Shown in pieces: positions 54,350 through 62,917 of a DNA stretch of 64,000 nt. The stretch is from assembly GCF_014284125.1 (NCBI RefSeq), contig NZ_JACOFX010000003.1:62001-126000 (forward strand), written 5' to 3'. The translations under genes were made by a program, and so were the position numbers. How positions within the stretch are numbered: the first letter of the stretch is position 1; every line of letters starts with the position of its first letter. The stretch is from Undibacterium umbellatum (GTDB taxonomy: Bacteria; Pseudomonadota; Gammaproteobacteria; Burkholderiales; Burkholderiaceae_D). The notes beneath the pieces were generated by a model, which was given only the letters and a program-made list of their open reading frames with translations, was not told the DNA's origin and made no database searches.

Positions 54350-57124
54350 CTAGTTCTCCTTGGCGCACCAGACTTGCCACATGCTGCGATAGGCATTTTC
54401 TATCTTGCGGCAGAAGCCTGCTTCATCCATCAATGGGCTATTTTGCATTTGCATACGCAAGCCAGCACGTATGGTGATGAGCTCCGGCAGATTGCTGGCA
54501 AGGCTGACGACCTTGTCCACATATTCTTCTTCTGTCCTTGCAATCCATTCAGGTCGGCCCAGGCCGCTCAATATGCTACTACCCAGCCTGCCCATGCTGG
54601 GGCGAGACGCCAGGGTGACAAAGGGAATGCCCAGGTACAGGGATTCGAACAAAGTCGTACCAGAGTTGTGCGGGAAGCAATCCAGTCCGATGTCTATGCT
54701 ACGGATAACATCCCATGGCGGACTGTGAGCGCCGATTTGCAAGCGGCTGCGGTCTATCCCCAGGGCCACAAATTTATCTTCCATGGACTTGCGCATGGCT
54801 TCATCCTTGAAGTTGCCACTGTCTATCACCAGCCGTGAATTCTCCAGTTTCTGTAATATGCTGGCCCAAACCCTGATCACCTTGTGATTGATGCGCACGG
54901 CACGGCTAAGCGTGCCTATCGTGACATATCCGTTTGTCAATGCGGGCAAGGTGTTGTACATTCCCATGCCTTCTGCAGGACGATAGACCAGCGATGGCGT
55001 TTCGACGCGCCAGACTTGTTCAGCAAATAAATGATTTGCCTCTGGTGGCGCGAAAATCGCATCGGACAGCATATAGTCTATCGCCGTCAAGCCTGTCGTA
55101 TAGGCATAACCCAGCCAGGTGATCGAAACCGGAGCTGGTTTGCGGGCCATGACGCGCAAGCGGTTATTACCTGTATGACCAGCGACATCGACGAGGATAT
55201 CAATACCGTCGTCACGTATTTTTTCGGCCATGGCATCATCGCTCAGATGCCTGGTTGGTATCCAGTGATCCACATGCTTGCGATAACGTACACTCACAGC
55301 ATCTTCTGACGCGAGTTCAGCATAGGCATAGATCTCGAACTGGCTCTTGTCATGCTGAGCCAGCAATGGTTCCAGGAAATGCTGGACCGGGTGACGCCGC
55401 ATATCCGGTGAAACATAGCCTACCTTCAAGCGACGTGCTGGCTGCTTGCTATTGGTATGCGGGTGCCATTGCGGGTAAAAATGCGCTACAAAGCGGCGTT
55501 CATATTCCTGATAAGCGGCAAAAATTTCTTCTGCACTCAGGTCGGGATGATAGTTCAGGGAAAACAGCAGATTGCCATAGGCTTCAGAGAAATCCGGTTG
55601 GCATTCCAGTGCCTGGCGATAAGCAGCAACTGCTTCAGGGATCATGCCCTGATCGTCGTACAACACACCCAGGCAATTATGGGCATGGGCTAAATCTGGC
55701 TTGATTTTTATCGCTTGATCGAAACAGGTACGAGCTTGTGTCGCCCGGTTGAAGGTCATGTGTAACTGACCAAGTTCAAGCAAGGATACGATGGAGTTGG
55801 GGTCCAGTTGCAGGGCTTTTTGGTAACAGGTTTGCGCGTCGTCATAGCGCTGTTGTTCAAAAAAGAGTTGGCCCAGATGGCTGTGATAACTGGCATTGTT
55901 TTTATCCAGATCCAGGGCTTTGCGGTAACTTGCTTCTGCTTTGGAAAACTGTGCATTTAACTTATAAATCTGTGCAAGATTGACATAGGCAAGGGCAAAT
56001 TTGGGGTCCTGCTCCAAGGCGCGTTGATAATAACTTTCCGCCTGTGCAAGATCCCCTTGATCCAGGAAAATTAAGCCAAGATTGCCAAGCGCTTGGGCAA
56101 AAACTGGTTGCAGTTGCAGAGCTTGCAGGTAGCAGTTCTTTGCTGCCTCGACTTGCCCCTGTTCTTTTAAAACCACGCCCAGATTGTAATGAATGATGGC
56201 CTCTTGTGGAAGAGAAACCAGCATCTGGCGATATATGCTCTCAGCCTCTGCATAACGAGAGGACTGCAAATACAGATTTAACAGGGCATCCCTTGCTGCC
56301 GTATTGGCGGGCTGGCGTGTCAGCAGGTTTTTTAATACATTTTCTGCTTCCTGCTGTTTACCCTGTTGCTGATACAGGTTGACCAGGAAAAAATCCGCAG
56401 TTGTCATCTCGGTCTGGCAGGCAATCGCGTGCTGGAAACAAGGCTCGGCATCCAGGTAGCGCCCCTGTGCTGCGTGTATCATGCCGAGATTGCAATAGGC
56501 ATAATAATGCTGGGGTTCCAGTTTTAATAATTCTTCATAATGATGGGTGGCAGCACTGAGGTCATCGCGCTGCTGAAAAAGCATGGCCAGATTGAAATGC
56601 GCATGTCCAAATTGCGGATTGAGTTCCAGGGCGTGCAGATAAGCCTGTTCAGCATCGTGGTTTTTCCCTTCCAGCGACAGGCTGACGCCGAGATTGAAGT
56701 GGGCGATGATATTGCCAGGTTGCCGGGCCAGGACATGTCGGTAACATGCTATCGCTTCCGCAAAGCGTGATTGCCCATCCAGGCACAGGCCAAGATTGAT
56801 CCAGGTTTCCAATGATTCTGGTTCGCTTTCCAGGACAATGCGATAGACAGCCTCGGCTTCCGGCAACAAGAATTTTTCATACAGCTTGTCAGCCAGGATA
56901 TTGGCAGGCAGGTTTTCAGCCGGGTCAAGTTGCAGTTTTTCGTAGGCTACGGCGATGGCATCATGATGCCCGGCAAATACCGGCATTGTTGCGACATTGC
57001 TGGCAACTGTTGCTGGTTCATCCGCTGCCAAGACCGGGCCGGGTTTTTTAGGAGGGGCGCTAACTTGTTGGGGTTCGGGCGTTTCTTGTGATTTTGAAAA
57101 AGTTTTTTTAAGCCAGTTCAACAT
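54350..57124 (-). CDS. TPR protein with SPINDLY-type O-GlcNAc transferase domain (GT41)
   Basis: A 924-residue protein. After a low-complexity start, at least a dozen 34-residue TPR units run from about 75 to 520, many with the W/A/G/Y/F/A/P spacing. The C-terminal half (about 545-915) matches the bacterial OGT/SPINDLY catalytic region: KVGYVSPDMRRHPV, DILVDVAGHTGNNRL, ITWLGYAYTTG, then FPHNSGTTLFESLYLGIPFVTL near 845-865. Eukaryotic relatives glycosylate Ser/Thr of proteins; bacterial ones modify adhesins or flagellar proteins. No target or flagellar gene is adjacent. Confidence 0.88.
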   Translation of the reverse strand: MLNWLKKTFSKSQETPEPQQVSAPPKKPGPVLAADEPATVASNVATMPVFAGHHDAIAVAYEKLQLDPAENLPANILADKLYEKFLLPEAEAVYRIVLESEPESLETWINLGLCLDGQSRFAEAIACYRHVLARQPGNIIAHFNLGVSLSLEGKNHDAEQAYLHALELNPQFGHAHFNLAMLFQQRDDLSAATHHYEELLKLEPQHYYAYCNLGMIHAAQGRYLDAEPCFQHAIACQTEMTTADFFLVNLYQQQGKQQEAENVLKNLLTRQPANTAARDALLNLYLQSSRYAEAESIYRQMLVSLPQEAIIHYNLGVVLKEQGQVEAAKNCYLQALQLQPVFAQALGNLGLIFLDQGDLAQAESYYQRALEQDPKFALAYVNLAQIYKLNAQFSKAEASYRKALDLDKNNASYHSHLGQLFFEQQRYDDAQTCYQKALQLDPNSIVSLLELGQLHMTFNRATQARTCFDQAIKIKPDLAHAHNCLGVLYDDQGMIPEAVAAYRQALECQPDFSEAYGNLLFSLNYHPDLSAEEIFAAYQEYERRFVAHFYPQWHPHTNSKQPARRLKVGYVSPDMRRHPVQHFLEPLLAQHDKSQFEIYAYAELASEDAVSVRYRKHVDHWIPTRHLSDDAMAEKIRDDGIDILVDVAGHTGNNRLRVMARKPAPVSITWLGYAYTTGLTAIDYMLSDAIFAPPEANHLFAEQVWRVETPSLVYRPAEGMGMYNTLPALTNGYVTIGTLSRAVRINHKVIRVWASILQKLENSRLVIDSGNFKDEAMRKSMEDKFVALGIDRSRLQIGAHSPPWDVIRSIDIGLDCFPHNSGTTLFESLYLGIPFVTLASRPSMGRLGSSILSGLGRPEWIARTEEEYVDKVVSLASNLPELITIRAGLRMQMQNSPLMDEAGFCRKIENAYRSMWQVWCAKEN

Positions 57125-57224
57125 AAGCGTCAGTCTTCTTTGCTGGTAGAAAATGACGCTTATTTTAACCAGTAATTGTTTAAACTGGCGAAAGTAAAGG
57201 TGATCCGGGTCGTGGCTAGCTGGC

Positions 57225-58334
57225 TTAACGGATAATGTCAGGATTCAAGACTTCTTCATCCACCCTCGGTGTTTGTCCGCGCAACACCGAATTGCCGCTA
57301 TACAGGGTGCGCTGGTCTATTTTGGCTGGCTGGCACCAGTGGGCCTCCTGCATTTCCTGGTTCAGGCCGTACACAGACAATGCGTTGGCATACACCACTT
57401 GATGAATGACTTCGGCAGAGATACCGCGGCTGGCCATCAGGCGGGCGGACTTGGGTACGGCCAGCGGATCAGACACGCCCCAGTCGCAGGCAGAATTGAC
57501 GATGATGCGTTCAGGGCCATATTGGTTGACGATGTCGGCCAGCCTTTCATTCCCCATCTTGGTGGATGGGTAAATCGTGAAGGCGCACCAGTAGCCGCGG
57601 TCCAGCACTTCCTGCACAGTCTCTTCATTATTGTGGTCGATAACGCAGCGTGCCGGATCAAAGCCGCATTCTTCCAGCACATCCATGGTGCGGGTGGTGC
57701 CGCGTTTTTTATCGCGGTGTGGCGTATGGATCATGATGGGCAGTTCAAATTCTATCGCCATGGCGATTTGAGCACGCAGGGCCTTGTCTTCGAGTTCTGT
57801 CTGCTCATCGTAGCCAATTTCACCGAGTGCCACTACGCCTTCCTTGCCCAAGTAACGAGGCATGATGTCCAGCACCGCTTCTGCCAGTGCCGGGTTATTC
57901 GCTTCTTTGGGATTAAGGCCGATAGCGCAGTAATGACGTATGCCAAACTGCCCGGCGCGAAAGCGCTCGAAGCCGGTGATGGTGGAAAAATAATCGATGA
58001 AGCTGCCTACATTGGTACGCAATTGCCCCAGCCAGAATGCCGGTTCGATGACGGCGACAATGCCGGCTTTGGCCATGGCTTCATAGTCATCGGTAGTGCG
58101 GGCGATCATATGCGCATGCGGGTCTATCATCATGCCATTGCCACCGCTGGCGAGTTGGCGGAATGCCGTCTGGCCCTGTTGCAATTGTCCGGCCTGGGCC
58201 AGCAGGTTTTGCAGCATCTGCGGTGTGATCGTGCCATTGCAACAGGGGCAGGTGACGGCACGGTCAGAAAACATTTCATCCACGATCGTACTGTCGGCGA
58301 CAAAGTCGCTTGAAAATTTACCGTTGTCATTCAT
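57225..58334 (-). CDS. EboB-like TatD-type metal-dependent hydrolase
   Basis: A 369-residue protein. The TatD-type TIM barrel begins near residue 68 with MIDPHAHM and continues with GEIGYDEQTE, PIMIHTPHRDKKRGT and VIDHNNEETV, giving the metal-binding His/Glu/Asp set. The first 65 residues are an extension with a CPCC motif (VTCPCCNGTIT), which could bind a metal. Its ATG overlaps the stop of the preceding eboF-like gene (ATGA). In ebo clusters EboB is a protein of this type with unknown reaction. Named EboB-like on fold and on the neighbouring eboF- and eboD-like genes. Confidence 0.78.
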   Translation of the reverse strand: MNDNGKFSSDFVADSTIVDEMFSDRAVTCPCCNGTITPQMLQNLLAQAGQLQQGQTAFRQLASGGNGMMIDPHAHMIARTTDDYEAMAKAGIVAVIEPAFWLGQLRTNVGSFIDYFSTITGFERFRAGQFGIRHYCAIGLNPKEANNPALAEAVLDIMPRYLGKEGVVALGEIGYDEQTELEDKALRAQIAMAIEFELPIMIHTPHRDKKRGTTRTMDVLEECGFDPARCVIDHNNEETVQEVLDRGYWCAFTIYPSTKMGNERLADIVNQYGPERIIVNSACDWGVSDPLAVPKSARLMASRGISAEVIHQVVYANALSVYGLNQEMQEAHWCQPAKIDQRTLYSGNSVLRGQTPRVDEEVLNPDIIR

Positions 58335-59734
58335 TTGCCAGCTCCTGAGTTTGCATTTTCAAACATGATCTTCAAGGCGATGTCCTTGATATCCGCTGCA
58401 TGGACTTCATTCCTGCCATCTGCTGACGGGCGATCGAGTATCAGCAAAGGCCCATCGGCTGCATCATCCACCGGCCTGCCGTGTGAGCCTTGTACCAGGC
58501 TGGCATCCAGGCCAATGACATTCATCAGGCTGCGAAAACCCAGCATGCGCTTGCCCAGCCGCCATGCCACTGCCAGCTTGGGGAAGCTGATATTGGTATC
58601 GACAAACAGCTCAGCCGGGTCATAGCCGGGTTTGCGGTGGATTTCTACCGTGCGGGCAAAGTCAGGTGCCAGCGCATCATCCTGCCAGTAATAGTAAGTG
58701 AACCAGGAGCGCTTGTCTGCCATCACTACCAGTTCACCTGACCGGGGGTGATCCAGCCCTATGGCCGCACGCTCACTGCCAGCCCAGATGCCTTCTACAC
58801 CAGCGACATTGCCGAGCAACCTGCGTACTGGCGCAATCAATTCTGGCCTGGAGATATATACATGGGCAAACTGATGGTCAGCCACGGCATAGGCGCTGGA
58901 GGCAATCGGGTCGAGTAACTCTGCGCCATCCTCTTCGCGCACGGTCAGGTACCCCGCTTCACGCAAGATGCGGTTCAGGTGTATTGGTCTGTCAACGGCA
59001 GTAATGCCGTATTCGGACAAGACCATGACACGGCGGCCAGCCTTTTGGGCATGGGCGATCAGGTCACCAGCCACGTCATCAATATCGCGCAAGGATTGTT
59101 GTACTGCCGGATTGCTCAGGTCTGGCCCATGTCTTTGCAAGTCATAGTCCAGGTGCGGCAGGTAGACCATGGTCAGGGTCGGGTTTTTTTCTGTGATGGC
59201 CAGCTTGGCGGCGTCAGCAATCCAGAGGCTGGACTTGATCGTGGTGGCCGGGCCCCAGAACTGGAATAGCGGGAAGGCACCGATTTTTTGTGTCAGTTCA
59301 TCGCGCCATGCTGGCGGTGTCGTATAACAGTCCGGCAGCTTGCGCCCATCTGCCTTATAGATGGGGCGAGGGGTGATGCCATAGTCATGGGTCGATGCCA
59401 TGTTGTACCACCAGAACAAATTCGCGCATGTGAATTTGGGATCACGCGCCTTGCCTGCTTCCCAGATTTTTTCTCCAGTGACGAGTTTATTGGATTGCCG
59501 CCAAAACCAGATTTCTGCCAGGTCGCGGAATAACCAGCCATTGCCGACGATGCCATGTTGCTGTGGCGATAGCCCGGTCATGATGGTGGCTTGCACGGTG
59601 CACGTGACGGCTGGTGCCACGCTTTTTAGTGGCAGCATATTGCCGCTGGCCACCAAGGCAGACAGCCTCGGTGTCAGCGCACCCAGCAGACTGGGGGTGA
59701 GGCCTACGATATTTAATATCAACAAGCTTTGCAT
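58331..59734 (-). CDS. EboF-like alkaline phosphatase / nucleotide pyrophosphatase family protein
   Basis: A 467-residue member of the phosphodiesterase/alkaline phosphatase superfamily. The nucleophile region reads PAVTCTVQATIMTG (about 41-54), metal ligands lie in YLPHLDYDLQRHG (about 190-202), and a LSEYGI motif replaces the SDHG of nucleotide pyrophosphatases; DHQFAHVY comes later. No signal peptide is evident, so it seems cytosolic. It is first in a two-gene leftward unit with the EboB-like gene, and 456 bases from the divergent VioB-like gene. Confidence 0.78.
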   Translation of the reverse strand: MQSLLILNIVGLTPSLLGALTPRLSALVASGNMLPLKSVAPAVTCTVQATIMTGLSPQQHGIVGNGWLFRDLAEIWFWRQSNKLVTGEKIWEAGKARDPKFTCANLFWWYNMASTHDYGITPRPIYKADGRKLPDCYTTPPAWRDELTQKIGAFPLFQFWGPATTIKSSLWIADAAKLAITEKNPTLTMVYLPHLDYDLQRHGPDLSNPAVQQSLRDIDDVAGDLIAHAQKAGRRVMVLSEYGITAVDRPIHLNRILREAGYLTVREEDGAELLDPIASSAYAVADHQFAHVYISRPELIAPVRRLLGNVAGVEGIWAGSERAAIGLDHPRSGELVVMADKRSWFTYYYWQDDALAPDFARTVEIHRKPGYDPAELFVDTNISFPKLAVAWRLGKRMLGFRSLMNVIGLDASLVQGSHGRPVDDAADGPLLILDRPSADGRNEVHAADIKDIALKIMFENANSGAGK

Positions 59735-60190
59735 GAGTAAATTTTTGCTTATTCATACTACGGTGAAGTCCGGGAGCGCAGTACATCTTGCCACCAGTCA
59801 GACGAATAGTCGCACCAGCTTAGCGACGTATTGTTTCCTTATTATTAATTTAATCCTGGCTTTGTGCAATAGCTACTTGCTGGAAAGTATTCCTTAAAAA
59901 GAAATGTTGCATGGAAAAGATATTTCAAGAAAAGATGCCGCGAAGCTATTGCATGTTTTGCACTATTGTTTCAATATTGGTAATTATGTTTTCTGCAATG
60001 TATATGCAAGGATGTACGGAAGGCAATGGACATTTCCGGCTCAGTTGAGTGGAATGTCACTGTTTTTCGGTATTGCAACGGCAACCCCATGTACTTCATC
60101 AATCTTTTCAGGGCTTGCGCAAAATCATCTCGGGCTGTCACGGTTTTGCGTTATCCGGTATCGATTGGTGCAACCACCACAGGAGAACCA
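59735..60190. other. 456-bp divergent promoter region
   Basis: Separates the eboF-like and VioB-like genes. The middle (about 59830-60015) is distinctly A+T rich, with several weak -10/-35 possibilities in both directions that I cannot choose between. The frame of the VioB-like gene is open back to 60026, but this part lacks a ribosome site and family similarity. No terminator or structured RNA seen. Confidence 0.5.
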
Positions 60191-62869
60191 ATGAGCTACC
60201 TCAGTCCGCCCCGTTTAGTGTTTGCCGGCCAGTTCCAGGCCGATGTGTCCACCATCAACAACGATCCCGAGCATTTCGATACAGCGCGTTTCCGCTCCAA
60301 TTACCAGATGCCAGGTCCTGGCGCGACCAATGGCTGGTGGAACCCTAACGGCACCGGCTCCTGGCGTTTCCGCAATTGCGTGGTCACCAGCGTTGTCTAC
60401 CGCGATGGCAGCACTTGTTCAGATCCCAGTCTCGATCCCGTCATCGGCCTGGCCGTGAATGGTTCAGACACCAGGGTAGAAGGCAAGCTGGTGGATCTTG
60501 ATAGTGAACAACAAATGGTGTCGGAAATCTGGGGCTTTTCGGTCAACCTCGGTAGTGAGGCCACAGGCATGGGTTTCCAGAGCCGTTTTGCTGTCGCCCC
60601 GTTTGCCGATATCTGGGTCAATTATCCACCCGGCCAGCCAGACTCTTTTTTTTGTGCCTATTATCAATCTGTGCTGGAACAAATCAAGATCACCGGTGCC
60701 GGGCCTTCGCGCTTCTTGAATGAATTGCTGGCCGAGAATAAAAATCCAGACAACTTCAGTATCAAGTTCAATGTCGATAGTTTCGACGATACCATGTCCT
60801 CGCCCAATTTTACCTTTGGCCGCGTGGTGGGCAGCATAGGCTTGCATGAAGCGAAGGAGCCGCGCCATTTTGTCCCTGGCCGCCGCCTGTGGGCAGTGCC
60901 TGGGCAAACCGCCAATGATGCGATAGGGCAAATTGTCGGTAATGTATTGACCCTTGATCTCGGCAATAGCCTGCCCATCAAGGAACTGGGTGGTGCGCGG
61001 GCCGACTCCGGCAGTTTGACGGTGGCTTTGTTGCCTAACGATGGTGCGCCGCAATTGCTGGCTGAAGTCAATTACATGGGCCAGCGCTGGTATGAAAGCA
61101 CGGCGGGTATAGTCTCCATCCCTTTGAACAGCACGCAACTGGCGGCGGCTGCCAATACACCTCTGGGACTGGTGGCCAATGCCACCCAACCCTTGCTCGC
61201 GGAAGCACCGAATGGGCAATGGGTACGTGCCGACAATTTTGTTTTCAGGTTCAATCCACCAGAAAATCAGACGGTTACATTTTATGCCAGCAGTTTTGGT
61301 CAGCCCCTGGGAAACACCAGGATCAGCCTGGGTTACGATTCCAGCGCCATGGAAGGGCAGATCAAGCAAGGCCCGGTGCCCGGCCCGCAAAAAGTCGGCA
61401 CCCCACCTGAGGCGCTCACTTTCCAGCCGAGCATCATTACCGATAGCGACGGTACCGCGGAATTGAGCTTGAAAGCCTCGGACCCCGGTAATCCGCGTGG
61501 CTATATCGATGGCCAGGTATATGGCATCACTTACCAGATAGGCAGTGCCCAACCTGCCACAGGAAGCGTGGGCAATGGTGCGCTGAGCCTGAATGTACTG
61601 GTATTCAGTGGCTACACCATTCCTGATAAGCCAGACTGGTTATGTGATGTGCGTCCCATCTTTCAGCAATACGCCGATCTGTATCCCATCATGCACAAGA
61701 TCGTTGACCTGTCGAATTACGCCAGTTTGACGAACAAGATTTTTGCACTGAAAAATGTCTTCAGGGCGCCGGTTTCTGACCCCAACTACATGCCCGTGAC
61801 ACGTGACCTCTCCACCAAGAAACGCGAGATGCTGCAAAAGTGGCTGGACAATCCTGTGTATATGGAACTCGATTCCGTTCCTGATCTGCACCGTGCCCTG
61901 CAACAGGCCATAGAGCTGGAGCATGCAACCATACCGCCTTACCTGACAGCGCTCTACAGTATCAAGCCAAATGCCAATATCGAAGTAGCACAATTGATAC
62001 GCAGCGTGGTGATGGAAGAAATGCTGCATATGGCTCTGGTCGCGAATTTGATGATATCCATCGGCGGCAAGCCCAGCTTCAATCGGCCCAAATTTGTACC
62101 TGTTTATCCCGGCTCACTGCCAGGTGGCTTGCGTGCAGATTTGAGTGTGCGCTTGCGCAAATGCTCGATTGATCAATTGCGTGCCTTCATGTCCATAGAA
62201 CAGCCCGAGAAAACCATAGAGCCGGTGCATTACCGTGCCAGGGAGGGTGAACCTGTTGATACATCCAAGTACACCATAGGCTGGTTCTATGATGAAATCA
62301 AACAGACCTTGACGGAACTGAGCAATGCCGGTCAGATCAGTTTTGGCAATGCCGACAAGCAGGTCACAGAATGGCATGGCACAGGCAAGTTATTTGCGAT
62401 TACTTCACTGGCCGATGCCTGCCGTGCCATTGATGAAATCAAACGTCAGGGTGAGGGTGCCGGAGCGCGTCATCCAGGCGATGGTGATGGTGAATTGTCC
62501 CATTATTACAAGTATGCCGAAATCGTCAATGGTCATCGCCTGGTCAAGAATGAACATGGCTTTGCCTATAGCGGCGAAAAAATTCCTTTCGATCCAGATG
62601 GTGTCTGGCCGATGATGGATGATCCCAATCTGGCGATGTATCCCCAGGGTTCACGCGCCCGCATTTTGCAGGAACAATTTGCCCGCACTTATCAAGCCTT
62701 GCTGAATGGCTTGCACATCGCCTTCAATGGCGAACCAGAAACACTGGGGCAAGCCGTGGGCCTGATGTTCTCATTGGGACTGGCAGCACAGCAATTGATG
62801 GCTACGCCTTCAGGCTTGAACGATGGCACCAATGCCGGGCCCAGCTTCCAGTTGCCATTCCCAGGTTGA
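60191..62869 (+). CDS. VioB-like multidomain protein with C-terminal ferritin-like domain
   Basis: An 892-residue protein. The N-terminal two-thirds starts LSPPRLVFAGQFQADVSTINND, the opening of VioB-type proteins, and is beta-rich. Residues about 575-830 form a ferritin-like domain of the iminophenyl-pyruvate dimer synthase kind: ELEHATIPPYL (iron-ligand Glu and His) and VMEEMLHMALVANLM (ExxH). VioB and RebD/StaD couple oxidised tryptophan units in bisindole pathways. No VioA or other violacein enzyme is visible, so the substrate is open. The ATG at 60191 follows AGGAG with five bases between, which decides the start. An eboD-like gene follows after 48 bases. Confidence 0.85.
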   Translation: MSYLSPPRLVFAGQFQADVSTINNDPEHFDTARFRSNYQMPGPGATNGWWNPNGTGSWRFRNCVVTSVVYRDGSTCSDPSLDPVIGLAVNGSDTRVEGKLVDLDSEQQMVSEIWGFSVNLGSEATGMGFQSRFAVAPFADIWVNYPPGQPDSFFCAYYQSVLEQIKITGAGPSRFLNELLAENKNPDNFSIKFNVDSFDDTMSSPNFTFGRVVGSIGLHEAKEPRHFVPGRRLWAVPGQTANDAIGQIVGNVLTLDLGNSLPIKELGGARADSGSLTVALLPNDGAPQLLAEVNYMGQRWYESTAGIVSIPLNSTQLAAAANTPLGLVANATQPLLAEAPNGQWVRADNFVFRFNPPENQTVTFYASSFGQPLGNTRISLGYDSSAMEGQIKQGPVPGPQKVGTPPEALTFQPSIITDSDGTAELSLKASDPGNPRGYIDGQVYGITYQIGSAQPATGSVGNGALSLNVLVFSGYTIPDKPDWLCDVRPIFQQYADLYPIMHKIVDLSNYASLTNKIFALKNVFRAPVSDPNYMPVTRDLSTKKREMLQKWLDNPVYMELDSVPDLHRALQQAIELEHATIPPYLTALYSIKPNANIEVAQLIRSVVMEEMLHMALVANLMISIGGKPSFNRPKFVPVYPGSLPGGLRADLSVRLRKCSIDQLRAFMSIEQPEKTIEPVHYRAREGEPVDTSKYTIGWFYDEIKQTLTELSNAGQISFGNADKQVTEWHGTGKLFAITSLADACRAIDEIKRQGEGAGARHPGDGDGELSHYYKYAEIVNGHRLVKNEHGFAYSGEKIPFDPDGVWPMMDDPNLAMYPQGSRARILQEQFARTYQALLNGLHIAFNGEPETLGQAVGLMFSLGLAAQQLMATPSGLNDGTNAGPSFQLPFPG

Positions 62870-62917
62870 AGGAAGGCTTGAAGGAAAAAACGTGGATAAA
62901 CCAGGAAAGGATGTATC

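Noticed and set aside
57273-58313. Long open frame opposite the EboB-like gene
   Set aside because: Shadow frame; the opposite strand encodes a clear TatD-type barrel.
60026-60190. N-terminal extension of the VioB-like protein starting at 60026
   Set aside because: No ribosome site and no family similarity; AGGAG five bases before ATG 60191 and the family's usual opening decide for the later start.
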